The position numbers were made by a program, and so were the translations under genes. From Sorex araneus (lineage: Eukaryota; Chordata; Mammalia; Eulipotyphla; Soricidae): a DNA stretch of 64,000 bases. The stretch covers positions 100,537,426 to 100,601,425 of the forward strand of contig NC_073306.1 in the NCBI RefSeq assembly GCF_027595985.1, read 5' to 3'. Shown here piece after piece: positions 36,169-51,423 of the stretch (position 1 is the stretch's first letter; each line of letters opens with the position of its first letter). The notes beneath the pieces were generated by a model. The model was not told the DNA's origin, did no database searches, and saw nothing but the letters and a program-made list of their open reading frames with translations.

Positions 36169-36217
36169 GTTGTAGTTTTCAGGACATTGAAAACTACAAC
36201 ATCCTGAAAACTACAAC
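36169..36217. repeat. Inverted repeat, 16-bp arms with a third copy in the loop
   Basis: GTTGTAGTTTTCAGGA (36169-36184) is perfectly complementary to TCCTGAAAACTACAAC (36202-36217). TGAAAACTACAAC occurs once more at 36188-36200 between the arms. It lies at the upper edge of the LINE-1 fragment. Confidence 0.9.
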
Positions 36218-36270
36218 TAAGCCAAAACTATATTTGCTTTTATGTACAGTTCATAAAAACAAGAATAGTA

Positions 36271-36378
36271 CAGTGGAGAGACAGTGCAGCGGGTAGGGCA
36301 TTTGCTCTGCATGTGTCTGACCCGGGTTGGATCCCCCGCACCACGTATGGTCTCCACTGGGTGTGGCCCCAAATCCAA
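36271..36378 (+). mobile_element. SOR SINE, internally deleted
   Basis: Head GGAGAGACAGTGCAGCGGGT, B box region ACCCGGGTTGGATCC, then a jump from GTATGGTCTC to CACTGGGTGTGGCCCC. Confidence 0.85.
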
Positions 36379-36650
36379 ACAGTAACAAACCTAAAAACTA
36401 GCAAAACAAAATCAGAAATATCTACTAATGTGTCTGTGAAATACAGTTCTTTAAAATAATGCTTTTGGGGGGGGAATAACCTCAATTCTCTCCAACTCTC
36501 AAATCCCTACTAACTACCTTTATAACCACTCAGTTTACTAGGCAACTAACAATCATTTGTTATGGCAAAGAGCTGGTGAGAGGTCAATCCACTAGTTAGG
36601 GCTTGAGTTACAAAGGGCAATTTTTTAATTTCACACAGGGCAATTTTTCA

Positions 36651-36989
<339 letters not shown>

Positions 36990-37383
36990 TTATCAATCTC
37001 AGTTACCTGGGACTTCAACCACACAGGAGGCTCTCTGTTCAGAAGTGCTTAGTCACCTGCAAAAGCTGAAGCAGATAAGGATGGCAAACTCGCCCAAAGG
37101 TCTACTAGGTAAGAAGTGGAGGGAGGGGGGAGCGTCCAGCCCTGGAGTAGAAGACAGCATATAGATATAACAAGCTTCTACAGGTGCACAGATGACAGAG
37201 TTGGGAGAGGGCGATCTCTTTCACATATGGCACTGGGAAAAGTCCATATTCACAGGACAAAGAAAGAAACTGAACTCTTATCTGACATCACACAAAGAAA
37301 TCAGCATGCGTTAAAGACAAACATGATACCTGAAACTGTACAGTTCCCTGAAGAAAACACAGGGAGAACAGCCTCCCGACAGG

Positions 37384-37512
37384 TCTGGAGAGATGGCTCA
37401 AAGGAATGAAGGGGATGCCTTGTAGTTGGGGGCAAAAGTTTGATCCCTGGCACTGCCTGGCTTCCTTGGGCACCACCAGGTGTAGCCTGGAGCTCCAGCC
37501 CCCAGGGTGGCT
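37384..37512 (+). mobile_element. SOR-type SINE, old
   Basis: GGTCTGGAGAGATGGCTCAA head, TTTGATCCCTGGCACTGCCT, CACCACCAGGTGTAGCC. Confidence 0.6.
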
Positions 37513-37634
37513 CTCAGGGGCCTGAACTGAACTAGGTCAGGCCCTACTGTGGGCAGTAGGAACCTTTCGGAGCGCAGGTACACAGTGTCAGAGGTCCCCC
37601 AAATTTTGAGAAAGCTTTGGCCTTTGATTGCTCA

Positions 37635-38096
37635 GTCATGATATCAAGAGGCACAGGCAACGAAAGATAAGTAGCCAAATGGGGTGATATCACAGTGAAA
37701 AGCTCTGTTCGGGGGAAAAAATACGAACAGAATAAAGGTAGAAAATTGAATGGGGGTAGGAGGGAGAAGGCAGCTGGAATAGAGAAGGGATTATTAAGAC
37801 AATGATGGTTGGAGGAATCATTCGGGATGAGAGATGTGTGCTGAAAGATAAAGGACCAAACATGATGACCTCTCAGTATCTGTACTACAAACCATAGCAC
37901 CCCAAAGTAGAGAGTGTATGGGGGAAATTGTCTGCCACAGAGGCAGGGGGAGGGTTTGAAAGGAGCGTAAACTGGGGACATTGGTGGTGGAGAATGTGCA
38001 CTGGTGGAGAGATGGGTGTTTGATGATTGTATCACTGAAACTCAAACATGACAGCTTTGTAACTGTATGTCACGGTGATTCAATTAAAAAAAAAAA
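37635..38096 (+). mobile_element. LINE-1 3' UTR fragment in intron 7
   Basis: Ends GGTGGAGAATGTGCACTGGT, GATGGGTGTTTGATGATTGT, GGTGATTCAATT and poly(A). Colinear with other local LINE-1 3' UTRs. Antisense to CCDC6; the 5' limit is approximate. Confidence 0.85.
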
Positions 38097-38172
38097 AGGA
38101 AACAATGGGAGAAAAGATTTTCAAGCTCCATCTCCAAGAAGGGCTTAGAACCCAAAATATGGAAAGAACTCA

Positions 38173-38340
38173 GGACTGGAACAATAATACGTGGGTAGGG
38201 CACTTGTCTTGCATGCAGCCAACCCAAGTTGATCCCTAGCACTCCATCTGATCCCCCAAGCCCAATGAGTGATACCTGAGCACAGAGCCAAGTCTAAACC
38301 CTAAGCCCTGCTGGGTGTGGCCCTTGAACAAAAACAAAGA
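38173..38340 (+). mobile_element. SOR-type SINE
   Basis: GGACTGGAACAATAATACGT head, CTTGCATGCAGCCAACCC, GCTGGGTGTGGCCCTTGAAC and an A-rich tail. Confidence 0.85.
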
Positions 38341-38597
38341 AATCCCAAAATATATAAGGGAGCTCTCTAAATCAGTTGCAAGTAAAATAGCTCAGCTGAA
38401 AAATGGAAAACATTTGAAGAGGCAGTTCTCTAAGACGAACATACGGATAATTAATATTAAACAAACAACAGCTGTGCCCATGAGAATGGAATGTGACGCC
38501 CCTGTGCCATGTTATGGTGCACTCAAAATAATGGTGCACTCAAAAATGGGAAGCTGTTTGGTATTTCTGCAAAACAATTAAAACTACCAAGCTGAGA

Positions 38598-38700
38598 AAT
38601 ACTACAGCACCTATGGCCAGTACTGGGCAAGAGCCCAGTGAGGTTCAATTCCTAGCACCACATGGTCCCCCAAGCATCACCAGGTGTAGCCCTAGAGGAT
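38598..38700 (+). repeat. SOR-type SINE fragment, old
   Basis: GGTTCAATTCCTAGCACCAC and CATCACCAGGTGTAGCCC; the head is mostly lost. Confidence 0.5.
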
Positions 38701-40824
38701 CCTAGAACCATGAAGGTGACACAGGTATCCCCAACACTGCAGGGTCCAACCAACATCACCTACACTAAACAGATGGCCTGGCTGGCCAAGAACGGCCACT
38801 GGGTCCCTGGCCTGTTGGGAGGAACCCCCTGCCCCTACTCAAACAAAATCAAAACAGAACTACTGTGTGAGGTAAGGATCCTACCACCTGGGATTTATTC
38901 AAAAGAAACTGAATCAAGATGTGGAAACTAATACCCCCTAGCTCACTGCAGCAAAATCCACAATAGCTGTGATGGTGATGTAGAAACAGCCTAAACATTC
39001 ACTGGCAGATGAGCAGAATGAGAAAAGATGGCATAGACAGGCCAGATAAAAGACTGTCCAGCCTTTAAAATATACTGTCCAATCTGACAATGGGGCTGAA
39101 ACAGGGAAAGGTCGTGCTATTAATGTGAGACTGTCGCGAAAGGGCAACACTGATGACACTTCTGTGAAGTCACACTGAGAGCGCAGTGTAGACCGGTGGG
39201 CAGCACAGCTTGGCAGCAGGAGGAAACAGGGCATTACTGTTCAGTCAGCAAAACATTTCAGGAACACTCCACGAATATGCTCTAGGGATCTGCTGTATAG
39301 CACTTTAGTTATGGTTAATATTGTTAATTCTGAACAGTTAAATTTTATTAGGGGCGATATCTTATATGAAATATTTTTATCCCAATAATAATTTAAAAAG
39401 AGATTAAAAAAAAAAGCCAAGCCCTGCCAGAGTTCAACTAAAATATGGGAAAATAGTAGGAAAACATGAGAAAAAAAAAAAAAGAATGAAGTTTAAAAAA
39501 AATGCAAAAGAGAAAGAGTGAAAATGAGACATATTGAAAAGGGGGAAGAGTGAAAGGATATACTAACATAGGAAGACATGTGAGCCCAAGCAAACCAAAT
39601 CACCACAGAGAACTCTAATTTTAGATTGAATATTCAGTGAAGAAAACAAAGCCCAGTATGTACCAATGTTCAAAGAAATAAACTAATTTATTTAAGAAAG
39701 AAGTCCCAGCCCACTTCAGCCTTGAGGGCCCAAGAATCATCTTCAAAGAGTTTTAATATCTATACTCCTTACTATTAAACTAGGTAGCTTTGAGTTAAGA
39801 GTCCAAAGTAGTATTTGTGAATTTTTCCAAGAGTTCATGGTGATTACCAGAACAAGGTAGAGAAAACACAGAGTCACAGCACTCATCACTGATGAGCCAC
39901 TGAAGCAACCTGGGCTCTGCACTTAAGTCACTGATGGCTCTCCTGGGACAGCACTGTTCACTGAATAAATGCACTCGGTTTTGCATCTTTGATTTCCCAC
40001 TGGATCAGGGGATCCAGCACAGGGTAAATTCGGTAAGAAAGAATGGTGTGAATGGAATCAAAGAGCAATACAGGAAGTCTGGGTAGGAACCCCTTATGGT
40101 CCATCATTCCACGCTGAAGATCAGCTGCTAGATGCTAAGTAACACGAACTCCTTTGATCACTTTTCTGCATGCAAACAAGCCTTCAAATCCTAAACAGTC
40201 ATTTAATGGATGCTCATTTTAATCACAAGGGCTTCATTCAGGTAGGGGAGGGAAGAAGAGAGCTTTCTTTAAACAGCTTTGAAGAATATAACCCTAATTC
40301 TTTTTTTCTTATGAAAGAGATGAAATTTAAGCAAAAGGTTATGAAAGTGGATGCTTATCTCTTGGTAGAGCTCACTATCCAATTTGTTTTAAACAACAAC
40401 AAAACAACTAACCTATTTTCTCGAATTACTGGGGCAATTTTTTTCAAAGTTAATTATGAAATCACTAATCTGCTTAAGTGCTAAATTGCTAATCAAGAAT
40501 CTTCAAAGACTCCCCAGTGCCAACCTTAAAAACAAAGGCAATAAAAAGCCTTTATGGCTATTATGCAGCAGGGCTTCTGTTTTGGCTCTAAATTATCTCC
40601 TGATGTACCAGGTCAATAGCTCTAGGTACAAAAGCTATTACTACGAACCAAGAAGAATCTCAGCAGAGTCCCAGAGACCTCTTCCCTCCTTCCCACCACC
40701 AAGTGTCCTACTGCCCCTTCCCCTATTATCACTCAAAACCTCATGCTGCCTTTCCAAAAATCAAACAGGCCAGGTTCTAGAGCCAACTGCCACAATCACA
40801 CCTCTTGGTACTGAGTAACAATGG

Positions 40825-40955
40825 ACTTTACATGCCTCCACTGTAAAATGGGATAACTGTAGTGACCTCATATAATGGGAAGGATGAAAGATTCACTGCC
40901 ACAAAGTGCTCAGAGAGTACCTGGCACAAAGATAAGGATCACTGTACATCTCTCC
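40825..40955 (+). repeat. MIR fragment
   Basis: CACTGTAAAATGGGATAACT, GTGACCTCATA, then AAGTGCTCAGAGAGTACCTG and GCACAAAG follow the MIR 3' half in order. Confidence 0.75.
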
Positions 40956-41025
40956 CCACACGCAACTTCATGGTCCTTATCTGAAAAGCTACTACAGTGG
41001 AAGCTCTCCCAAGCCCCCTGCATTT

Positions 41026-41193
41026 TGGGGTGTGTTTTCGGCCACCCCTGCAGTGCTCAGGGCTTACAACTGGTTCATTACTCAAAGATCACTCTTGGCA
41101 GTGCTTGGGGGACCATACTGGTTGTTGGGGTTCAAATCTGGGTTGGTCATGAGCAATGTAAGCGTCCACCTGCCACACTATCGCTCCAGCCCC
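41026..41193 (-). mobile_element. SOR-type SINE, older
   Basis: Reverse copy: GCAGTGCTCAGGGCTTACAA, CTTGGGGGACCATACTGG, and head complement CACACTATCGCTCCAGCCCC. Confidence 0.88.
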
Positions 41194-41344
41194 AGCTCTC
41201 ATCTTTGGGCCTTTTTTTAAAACCATCTGGCTTCATAAAAGTGACTTTTTATTTTAAAATAGTTTGTGCTTTTTAAGAAGCCGTAAAAATACTTTAGGAT
41301 TTGTGTGTGCCATTCCCTTAACTTTCCCTTCACTATCTTTATTT

Positions 41345-41512
41345 TGTTTTGTTTTGGGGCAACACCCAGTGGTGCTCAGGATTTACACCTGGCTTTGCAC
41401 TCAAGGATCACTCCTGGGAGTGCTCTGGGCACCATATGGGGTACAAGGGATAGAACTCAGGTTGGCCGCATGCCAACCAAGTGTCCTACTCGCTGGACTA
41501 TTACTCTAGCCC
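41345..41512 (-). mobile_element. SOR-type SINE, older
   Basis: Reverse copy with a TTTTG-rich tail side, GATCACTCCTGGGAGTGCTC and GGACTATTACTCTAGCCC. Confidence 0.88.
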
Positions 41513-41879
41513 TGATCAGGTTCTTACAGATGCTCTCTCTAGGGGAATGGTTCAACTGGGCTCATGGGTTTTGGGAGAAAGGCCCCAGATGTAAGTGCCA
41601 CTCTTGTCACATTATTATCAAGGGAACATATTGCACCAGGCTGACTTACCACTGGCTAGTCTTAATCACCTGTCTGGGCAGGTTGTTCCATGTAAATAAG
41701 GTTCCTCTTTCTCTCCCTTTTCATACTGTATTCTGTGGAAGGACACCTCTATGTGCAGTCCGCATTTATAGAGTAGGGACTAATTTCTATTTCCTTGAGG
41801 GCAGAACATCAACATTATCTATAGGAATTTCATGTGGGAGAGCTATATCAATTCTTCCTTCTTTCTTTCTTTATTTATT

Positions 41880-42081
41880 GGGCTGGAGTGATAGCACAGC
41901 GGTAGGGTGTTTGCCTTTCATGCAGCCGACCCGTGTTCGATTCCTCCACCCCTCTCTGAGAGCCCGGCAAGCTACCCGTGGTGTACTGGATATGCTAAAA
42001 ACAGTAACAAATAAGTCTCACAATCGAGAGACATTACTGGTGCCTGCTTGAACAAATCGATGAGCAACGGGATGACAGTGA
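41880..42081 (+). mobile_element. Long SOR-related SINE
   Basis: Plus-strand copy with typical SOR head GGGCTGGAGTGATAGCACAG and GTTCGATTCC, then the long body (AGCCCGGCAAGCTACCCGTG) and the end AACGGGATGACAGTGA without an A tail. Confidence 0.92.
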
Positions 42082-42088
42082 TTTGTTT

Positions 42089-42247
42089 GTTTTTTTATGC
42101 TTTTTGGATCACACCCAATGATGCTCAGGGGTTACTCCTGGCACATGCACTCAGGAATTACTCCTGGCGGTGCGATGCTGGGAATCGAACATGGGTCTGC
42201 TACATGCAAGGCAAATGTCCTACCCGCTGTACTATCACTCCAGCCCC
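42089..42247 (-). mobile_element. SOR SINE
   Basis: Reverse copy directly after the long copy. It carries the CATGCACTCAGG variant (4-bp insertion subtype) and lacks the GGACCATATG segment. Confidence 0.92.
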
Positions 42248-42537
42248 TCATTCATTTACTTAGGTTAGAATGCAATCATGGCAAGTATGTTATAAACAAC
42301 TGTTTTTATTATATACTCATCGGCTGCTCAAATTCTTCCACTTTAGGTCTCTGGGAGTTCAGTTAGCCTGTGTGTCTCTTTGAATTACTCTCATTATTTT
42401 GTTTATTTGGGATCTTTCTTATTTTCTGGCATATTCAGATTTTCAAGGTTTACCTGGTATATTTCTACTTCCAGCCCTAGAAACATTTCTTCAAGGAGTT
42501 TCTTTTATTGGAAAATGGAATTAGAAGTGAAGATTTA

Positions 42538-42701
42538 GGGCTGGACAGACAGGATACAGAGTAAGAGGCTTTGCACACAGCTGACACTGGTATGATTTCG
42601 AGCACATTATAATCCCCTGAGCACAGACAGAGACTGCCACTGAGTGCTGAGCCAGATGTAAGTCCTGAGGAACATGGGATGTGGCCAAAAAAAAAAAAAA
42701 A
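42538..42701 (+). mobile_element. SOR-type SINE, old
   Basis: GGGCTGGACAGACAGGATAC head, AATCCCCTGAGCACAGACAG, GGATGTGGCC and poly(A). Confidence 0.75.
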
Positions 42702-42790
42702 GGGGGGGGGGAAAGAACAAAAACAAAGGCCAAAACCTCCTGGTATGTTTATGGAAGTGGGGTACAGACTCTTTCTAAACATTATTCCTT

Positions 42791-42977
42791 AGGCAGGAGC
42801 AATAGTACAGTGGGTAGGGCGTTTGCCTTACATGTGGCTGATCCACGTCTGATCCCTGGCATCCCACATGGCCTGAACACCGCCAGAGGTAATTCCTAAG
42901 TGCAGAGCCAGGAGTAACCCCTGAGCATCACCAGGTGGATCCAAAAAGCAAAATAAATAAATAAATAAATAAACATT
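42791..42977 (+). mobile_element. SOR SINE
   Basis: AGGCAGGAGCAATAGTACAG head, GCATCCCACATGGCCTGAAC body and an AAAT-repeat tail. AAACATTAT(T/C)CCT is present at both ends. Confidence 0.92.
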
Positions 42978-43040
42978 ATCCCTCATCCCTAATTTCAGCA
43001 CATCAAAACATGATCATCGGAAGACGGGAGAAAGCTAAAC

Positions 43041-43183
43041 AAGCTGGAGTGCATGCTTTGCACAAGGAGTCCTGGGTTCAAGCTCCTGCATCAAATGGTC
43101 CCGTAACCAACCACCATGAAGAGCCGTCCCCAAGCAGTGAACTAGGAGATGCCTGAGCACTGTCAGAGACAAACCCCCAACCA
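43041..43183 (+). mobile_element. SOR-type SINE, old
   Basis: AAGCTGGAGTGCATGCTTTG, CTGGGTTCAAGCTCCTGCAT and CTGAGCACTGTCAGAGAC. Confidence 0.65.
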
Positions 43184-43836
43184 AAATAGAGAAGAAAGAA
43201 AAGAAACTGGTAATTCCCTTTTCTTGGGCTGTATAACATAATGGGATAATCTGAAATGGAAGTGACACCCTCCCTAGTGAGGACTCATATCTGTTTAGAT
43301 ATAATCAGGCAGAGAATTTTAAGTCCGAGGAAATGCAACTTTCAAACAATCAAATAGCACTCAAAATATTTCAATAAGTTGGTAAAATAAAAATTGCCAA
43401 AGTTAACCAAGAACTTGAAACACTTAATTTTAAACTTTAACCAAGATTCAAAGCACTTAAGGGAGAAACAAAACTATACAAACAGCGTGATTCCAGAGAA
43501 GAGACCAGAGCACTTAACCAATGACTATGACAAATTCTTCTAGGATAAGTAGAAGTGAAAAAAACTTGAAAACTCAGGCTGGGACAATTTGGACGGTAGT
43601 CATTAAGGAATAATTCTGTCACCAAACAGAAGGTAAAAATCTACTTTCATGATTTAGAACTTAAAACAGGATCAAAATATTCTCACTTAGGCTGGTGTGG
43701 GGCAAGTCTTGATGTTGAAGGGAAATCCAACAGCTGTTATGGTAAATGCAAGATCCACATCCCTCCTACCACAGGGATGAATGCAGTAACAATGCAGTAA
43801 CTGGAATAAGATCTTCCTGAAGACTGTCAGGGAGTA

Positions 43837-44072
43837 GCACTGTCACTGAAGCAACTGTTGTCTCGTTGTTCATCAATTTGCTTGAGCAGGCACCACTAAC
43901 GTCTCCATTATGACATTATGAGACTTGTTACTGTTTTTGGCATACTGAATACGCCATGGGTAGCAGGATACTCTTGGTAGCTTGCCGGGCTCTCCAAGAG
44001 GGACGGAAGAATCAAACACGTGTCAGCCAAGCATAAGGCAAACACCATACCCGCTGTGCTATTGCTCCAGTT
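43837..44072 (-). mobile_element. Long SOR-related SINE with target duplication
   Basis: Reverse copy, 236 bp, flanked by AGGGAGTA at 43829-43836 and 44073-44080. Its 3' end is a GCACTGTCACTGAAGC-type repeat. Confidence 0.9.
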
Positions 44073-44846
44073 AGGGAGTATTAATAGAAATTAATATTTC
44101 CGAGCAAGGGCTTTTTTCCTGCTTACAATGACTATAGCATTGCATTTAATTTGAGATCACAAGCCCCAAAAGATTTCTTCAGATTTAAATGAAACTTCAA
44201 ATGAATCACTATAGAATTAACTATAAAAATCCACCTCTGTCTTGTTTGTACTAACTCATGCCTTTCTTTTGTATCATCAGTCATAGGACTTTTATCATGG
44301 TCATGAAATCCAAGTGCTACTTAGGGGAAACAGAGAAGCCATTAGAATGAGTTGCTTTTAGAGAATTAAAGGCCACTAGAAAGTAGAAGAAACAGATTCA
44401 GGAACATTGTTTGGGAAGAACCAGGGGTGACGATCATGCCTTTGGCCCACGATCCCCATGTTCAGAGATCACGATGGCCAAAGCAAACAAAAGCCTCCAA
44501 GCTTGGGACAGGGCTTTCCTTGGCATTGTTCTCTTTTAAAATTAAAATGTTACAGCAGGATAGTTGTGGGGTGTGGGAAGAGATCATATAATCTCAAAAT
44601 ACAGCTATTCCTCCCTCTCGCTTTTTCTCTGGCAACCTGAACTGCATCGACATTTATCTTTAATTAGCCCGAAAGACAATTTATAACAACAGACACAATC
44701 AGCTGTTACTCTAACATGAACTGGTTTTGCTCTCCCAAACCACAAAACCTTTACTGTTGCCAACCTTCAAAGTTCCTCATTTCTCACTTTACTTTGCTGT
44801 AAATCCCCTGATTACCTCCTGATTCTGATCCCCCTTCCCCAACTCT

Positions 44847-44922
44847 TTATTTACTTATTATTATTTTATTTTTTATTAGTGAGTCACTGTGAGATAGTTA
44901 CAGGCTTACAAACTTTTGTCCT
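44847..44922 (-). mobile_element. Very short LINE-1 3' end
   Basis: TTTTTTATTAGTGAGTCACT and TTACAGGCTTACAAACTTTT match the last 60 bp of local LINE-1s. CCCAACTCT lies just before and just after, fitting a target duplication. Confidence 0.85.
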
Positions 44923-45274
44923 CCCAACTCTGTTTAAATAAATGCAAGTTATCAACAAACACAAGAAGTTGTCACGTGGGTCACAAGGGAAAAAAAAAAT
45001 CCGTATGGCCTCACTAGTCAACTCTCCACTTCCTTCCTTGCAGGTATCATTTACTTGCCCTCCTGGCCTGACAGCCCCGCACTGTGCTTGTACTGAGCCA
45101 CAGATCCTGGGGAGAGTTTTCGGGGTCAGATGAAGACAAGCATACCTTTGAGGGGGAAGGCTCTGCGGAGCAAAGCCAGAGGCAGAAGCAAAGCCAGTTC
45201 CTTCTTGCCTAGCCCATTCTGTCAGGCCGAGTCCCACTCATAAATCACCGGAGCACTAGGAGGCAGCTCGTGTT

Positions 45275-47692
<2,418 letters not shown>

Positions 47693-49784
47693 TTACCCCA
47701 CATGTCAAAAGTTTCCAACAAGCTACATTCAGAAAAGAATACAAAAAGCATCGGCAGAGGACGCATTTTCACTCTCACTTAATTTACATGGAAGAGGAAA
47801 TGGAAGAACTGAACTTATTAGTGAACAGAGCTCTCTCTAGATTGCAAGGAGAACAAGGGAGTAGTGTGTGGCAGGGGAGGGGGTGGGGGGACTTATTAGG
47901 AAAACCAGCCAGCCTCAGGCTCCTTCTAGGCACTGTCTGAGATCCCCAATTTCAGATAGCCACTGAGAGAAAATGGTCACACTTGCTCATATACCCATGG
48001 TGCGCCGTGATGGAGAAGGCAGGCCGGCAACCAATGGACCAGAAAACCTAGTGATGGTTATGGCTTGTTCATAAAATAGAAACTGACACCGTGTGTAGGT
48101 GTCACTTTCAGGAAATTTCAAGAAAGGCTAATCTTTGGTGTGCCTGTGACTCTGCTTTCTCCCCAGGCACAGTCTTTCTGATTCCGAAGGCAGGCAAACG
48201 CCAAGTTCAGATAACACTCTTGAGTAGCCTCTGCTGACAAATACCCCTTCCTGAGGTGCTGCCACTCAGGTTGGGGTCTCCTAAGCTAGTGGGGCAACTG
48301 GAGGGGCAACTGGATCCAGCCCAACCAGTCACAATCTCTCCCCGGGAACAGGAAAAGTGGAAAGGACATCCTCCAGCAGCTCTGAAGGCTGCTCTGCTTG
48401 AGCTGTGACAAACTTTGGCCTTTTGAGCTTCTTCTGCATGATTCATTCATTAATGGCAAAACACCCTATCTGAATCCTTTTCTGGCTTCCTTAGGTCAGA
48501 ATCATTACTAAGTAACCAAAATAACCTTGAAACAAAAGGTTAGTGCCTCCCCTCCTTCACTAGTTCCTATTTCTGCCAAATAACAGGTTACTGCTACAGT
48601 CCAGGTTTCAGAAAGAAGCAAGGGGCAGAATGTCACACTGACCCCGTCTCTTCCCTGACGAACTGACCCTACTTCAAAACAACCAAGTCCAAGAAGTTAG
48701 CTTCATTTTTTAAATACTTTTATGAAATTTATGGTCTTTAGCAGATGTCTTTTAATAGTTCATGATTTCCAAGGTAGCTTTAGTACAGAATATCTCAAAG
48801 TTTTAAATAACCTTATTGTAGAAATTCAAATAAAGACACCAAAATTACTAAACACTATTATGTGCACAACACATTAAATTCCTCAGTTGTTTTCAATATA
48901 GCCAGAAACCCTGCTGTCTAATCCAGATGCAAAAAATCTTTTTAATTGAAGGCATGCTGGGAAAATATTTACAAAGTACGCTTTTAATATAAACGATTTA
49001 AATTATTTCATCTCAAATATGCAAGTGCACATTTTTCACTAGCGCTACAGGAAGCACTAGATTGGCCTCTTGGATTATTTGTTGTTTCTAGAACTAGAAG
49101 AGAGGCTGTCAGTCTAGCATGCCTTTCTTTTTGTAAATGTGAACACTTCAAAGGATAGAGATTCATGAAGCTTCAAGAATAATTGAAGAGGAGATATCAT
49201 CTTTCAAAGGAAATGGCAATCCGTTAGCATCTGGGGAAGTCATCAGGGGACCCTTAAACAATAATCTATAGAAAAGAATGTCAGTCGCTCGGAGTGATAG
49301 CCAGAAGACTGTTCCCAAATTTGCCCAGCATGCAGAGACCTGGTGGGAGACACCAGGCCCACTTCCCCTGAGCATTATGCAGGCAGAGATGGCTGATATT
49401 ACCGAATCTTGGATGCCCTCTGCTGGCACACGAACCAGGCCTGATTTCCAGAGACTGGGTTTACTTACACCAGTCATGCTCTTCTCTAACAGTTTCTTAG
49501 GGCTTAGGGGAATACAACTTGTTTCCTCTGTCACCAGACTTCTTGCAATATTTGGTCAGGGATACTTACTGTCAACTAAGGGTGACCTCCAGGCCGACTC
49601 AAAAGAAATGGTTCCCAAACAATGCAGAACTGGCCTAAATATCTTAGGTTCTCTTTCGAGTTTATAGGTAGAACACAGCAATATCCACACCCCTCCCAAA
49701 CCAGGCAAACCCAAGTTTCTGAGGAGGAGGCCTCTCAAGCACAACAAAAGCTTCCTAGGGTATTCTAATGTTCAGCCAGAACTG

Positions 49785-50008
49785 AGAAGAACTGGAAGAG
49801 GTTCAAGTTCATATAAAGTTGAACTTGGAGGCACTGGTCATCTGGCATACAGAGGCTGAGGCTGATGAATGAGGGAAAGTCTTCCAGGAGGATACTGGGA
49901 ACATTGGTGGTGGACAAAGTGCACTGGTGGTGGGATGGGTGTTTGATCATTGTATGATGAAAACTCAAATATGAAAGTTTTGTAACTGTATCTCACAGTG
50001 ATTCAACT
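49785..50008 (+). mobile_element. LINE-1 3' end in intron 5
   Basis: ACATTGGTGGTGGACAAAGT, GGGATGGGTGTTTGATCATT and TCTCACAGTGATTCAACT match the LINE-1 3' UTR. A long SOR copy sits in its tail. Confidence 0.85.
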
Positions 50009-50012
50009 GCAT

Positions 50013-50236
50013 TGTAGCACTGTCATCGATTTGCCCGAGTGGGCACCAGTAATGTTTCCACTGTGAGACTTGTTACTGTTTTTGGCATGTTGAATATGCC
50101 ACGGATAGTTTGCCAGGCTCTGCCGTGCGGGCGGGATACTCTCAGTAGCTTGCTGGGTTCTCCGAGAGGGACGGAGGAATTGAACCCAGGTTAGCCACAT
50201 GCAAATGCCCTACCCGCTGTGCTATCGCTCAAGTCC
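50013..50236 (-). mobile_element. Long SOR-related SINE
   Basis: Reverse copy inserted at the 3' end of the LINE-1 fragment. It has GTTACTGTTTTTGGCATGTT and GCCAGGCTCTGCCGTGCGGG body segments and head complement CTGTGCTATCGCTCAAG. Confidence 0.9.
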
Positions 50237-50344
50237 AACAAAAAGAAAACAAGAACTTTTCCTTAAATGTTTTGAGAAATTGTTTGCAAATACTGAAGCC
50301 CATCAGGCTTATCTGTGTCTAGAAAAAAACAACAACAAAAAATA

Positions 50345-50507
50345 TGGGGTCAGAGAGCTAGTACAGTGGGTAGGGTGCTTGCCTTGCATGTGGAATAACC
50401 AATTCCATCGCCAGCACCCTATATGTTCCTCTGAGCACTGCCTGAAGTGACCTGAGTGCAGAGTCAGTAAAGCCTGAGTTCCACTGAGTGTGGCTCCAAA
50501 ACAAAAG
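50345..50507 (+). mobile_element. SOR-type SINE, older
   Basis: GGGGTCAGAGAGCTAGTACA head, GCTTGCCTTGCATGTGG, GTGTGGCTCCAAAACAAAAG tail. Confidence 0.82.
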
Positions 50508-51059
50508 ATTCACAGGATTTTGTTGTAGAAACTTATTTGGGTTTTAGATAAAATAATGGGTTCCATAGACATCCACATCCCAGTCTCTAAAAAATGTGAC
50601 ATTATCTTATCTTGCACAGCAAAAGGGAATTTTTCAGTGATTAAATTATGAACCTAGAGATGATGCATGAGCTGAGCGTACAAAGTGACAAAAGCGAAAA
50701 AGAGACATGATGGGGTGGGAGTGACACCTATGTAGGGAAATGAACCAGGAGTGAACAAACTCAGGCTGTTTACAGACTGGGAAAAACAAGAAGACAAATT
50801 CTCCACGTGAGCCTTTTATGAGAAATCAGCCCTAGGGTTATCTGGATTTTAGTCCTTTGATTTTGGATTGAAGACTTCCATAAAAGCAAAATCATTAATC
50901 TGGGTGTCATTGAGTTACTAAATTTTGGACGTTTTCTTCTGAGCATTCTTTTGATTCCAGAGGCACTACTGGATTAGAATTTACAGTAAATTTCAAAGAA
51001 TAATTACGAATAGCCTTGTAATTTACGGTGATTCAAGAAAAAATATATTTAAGAAAAGA

Positions 51060-51241
51060 GGGGCTGGAGAAATAATATAGTGGGTAGGGTGTTCGCCTTC
51101 AATGCGGTAAACACTGGTTCAATCCCAAGCATTCCAAATGGTCCCTCAAGCACCGCCAGGAATAATCCCTGAGTGCAGAGCCAGGAGCATTGAACATTAC
51201 CAGTGGGGCCTCAAAACAACAACAATTAAAAAAAAAAAAGC
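51060..51241 (+). mobile_element. SOR SINE
   Basis: GGGGCTGGAGAAATAATATA head, GGTTCAATCCCAAGCATTCC, a 10-bp loss after GAGCCAGGAG, poly(A) tail. Confidence 0.92.
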
Positions 51242-51257
51242 ATAAAAATAAGAATCC

Positions 51258-51423
51258 TTTTGGCTGGAGCCATAGTAGAATGAGGAGGGTATTTGCTTTG
51301 CACGCAGCTGACCTGGGTTCAATTCCTGGCATCCAATATGGTCCCCCAACCACTGCCAAGAGTAATTCCTGAGTGTGGAGCCAGGACTAACCACTGAGCA
51401 CTGACAGGTGTTACTCCCCAAAA
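51258..51423 (+). mobile_element. SOR SINE with target duplication
   Basis: GGCTGGAGCCATAGTAGAAT head, GGTTCAATTCCTGGCATCCA body. AAGAATCC at 51250-51257 and 51424-51431. Confidence 0.92.

Noticed and set aside
41305..42051. 248-codon plus-strand ORF
   Set aside because: It runs through two SOR-type SINEs (41345-41512 and 41880-42081) and encodes typical SINE-derived peptides, not a gene.
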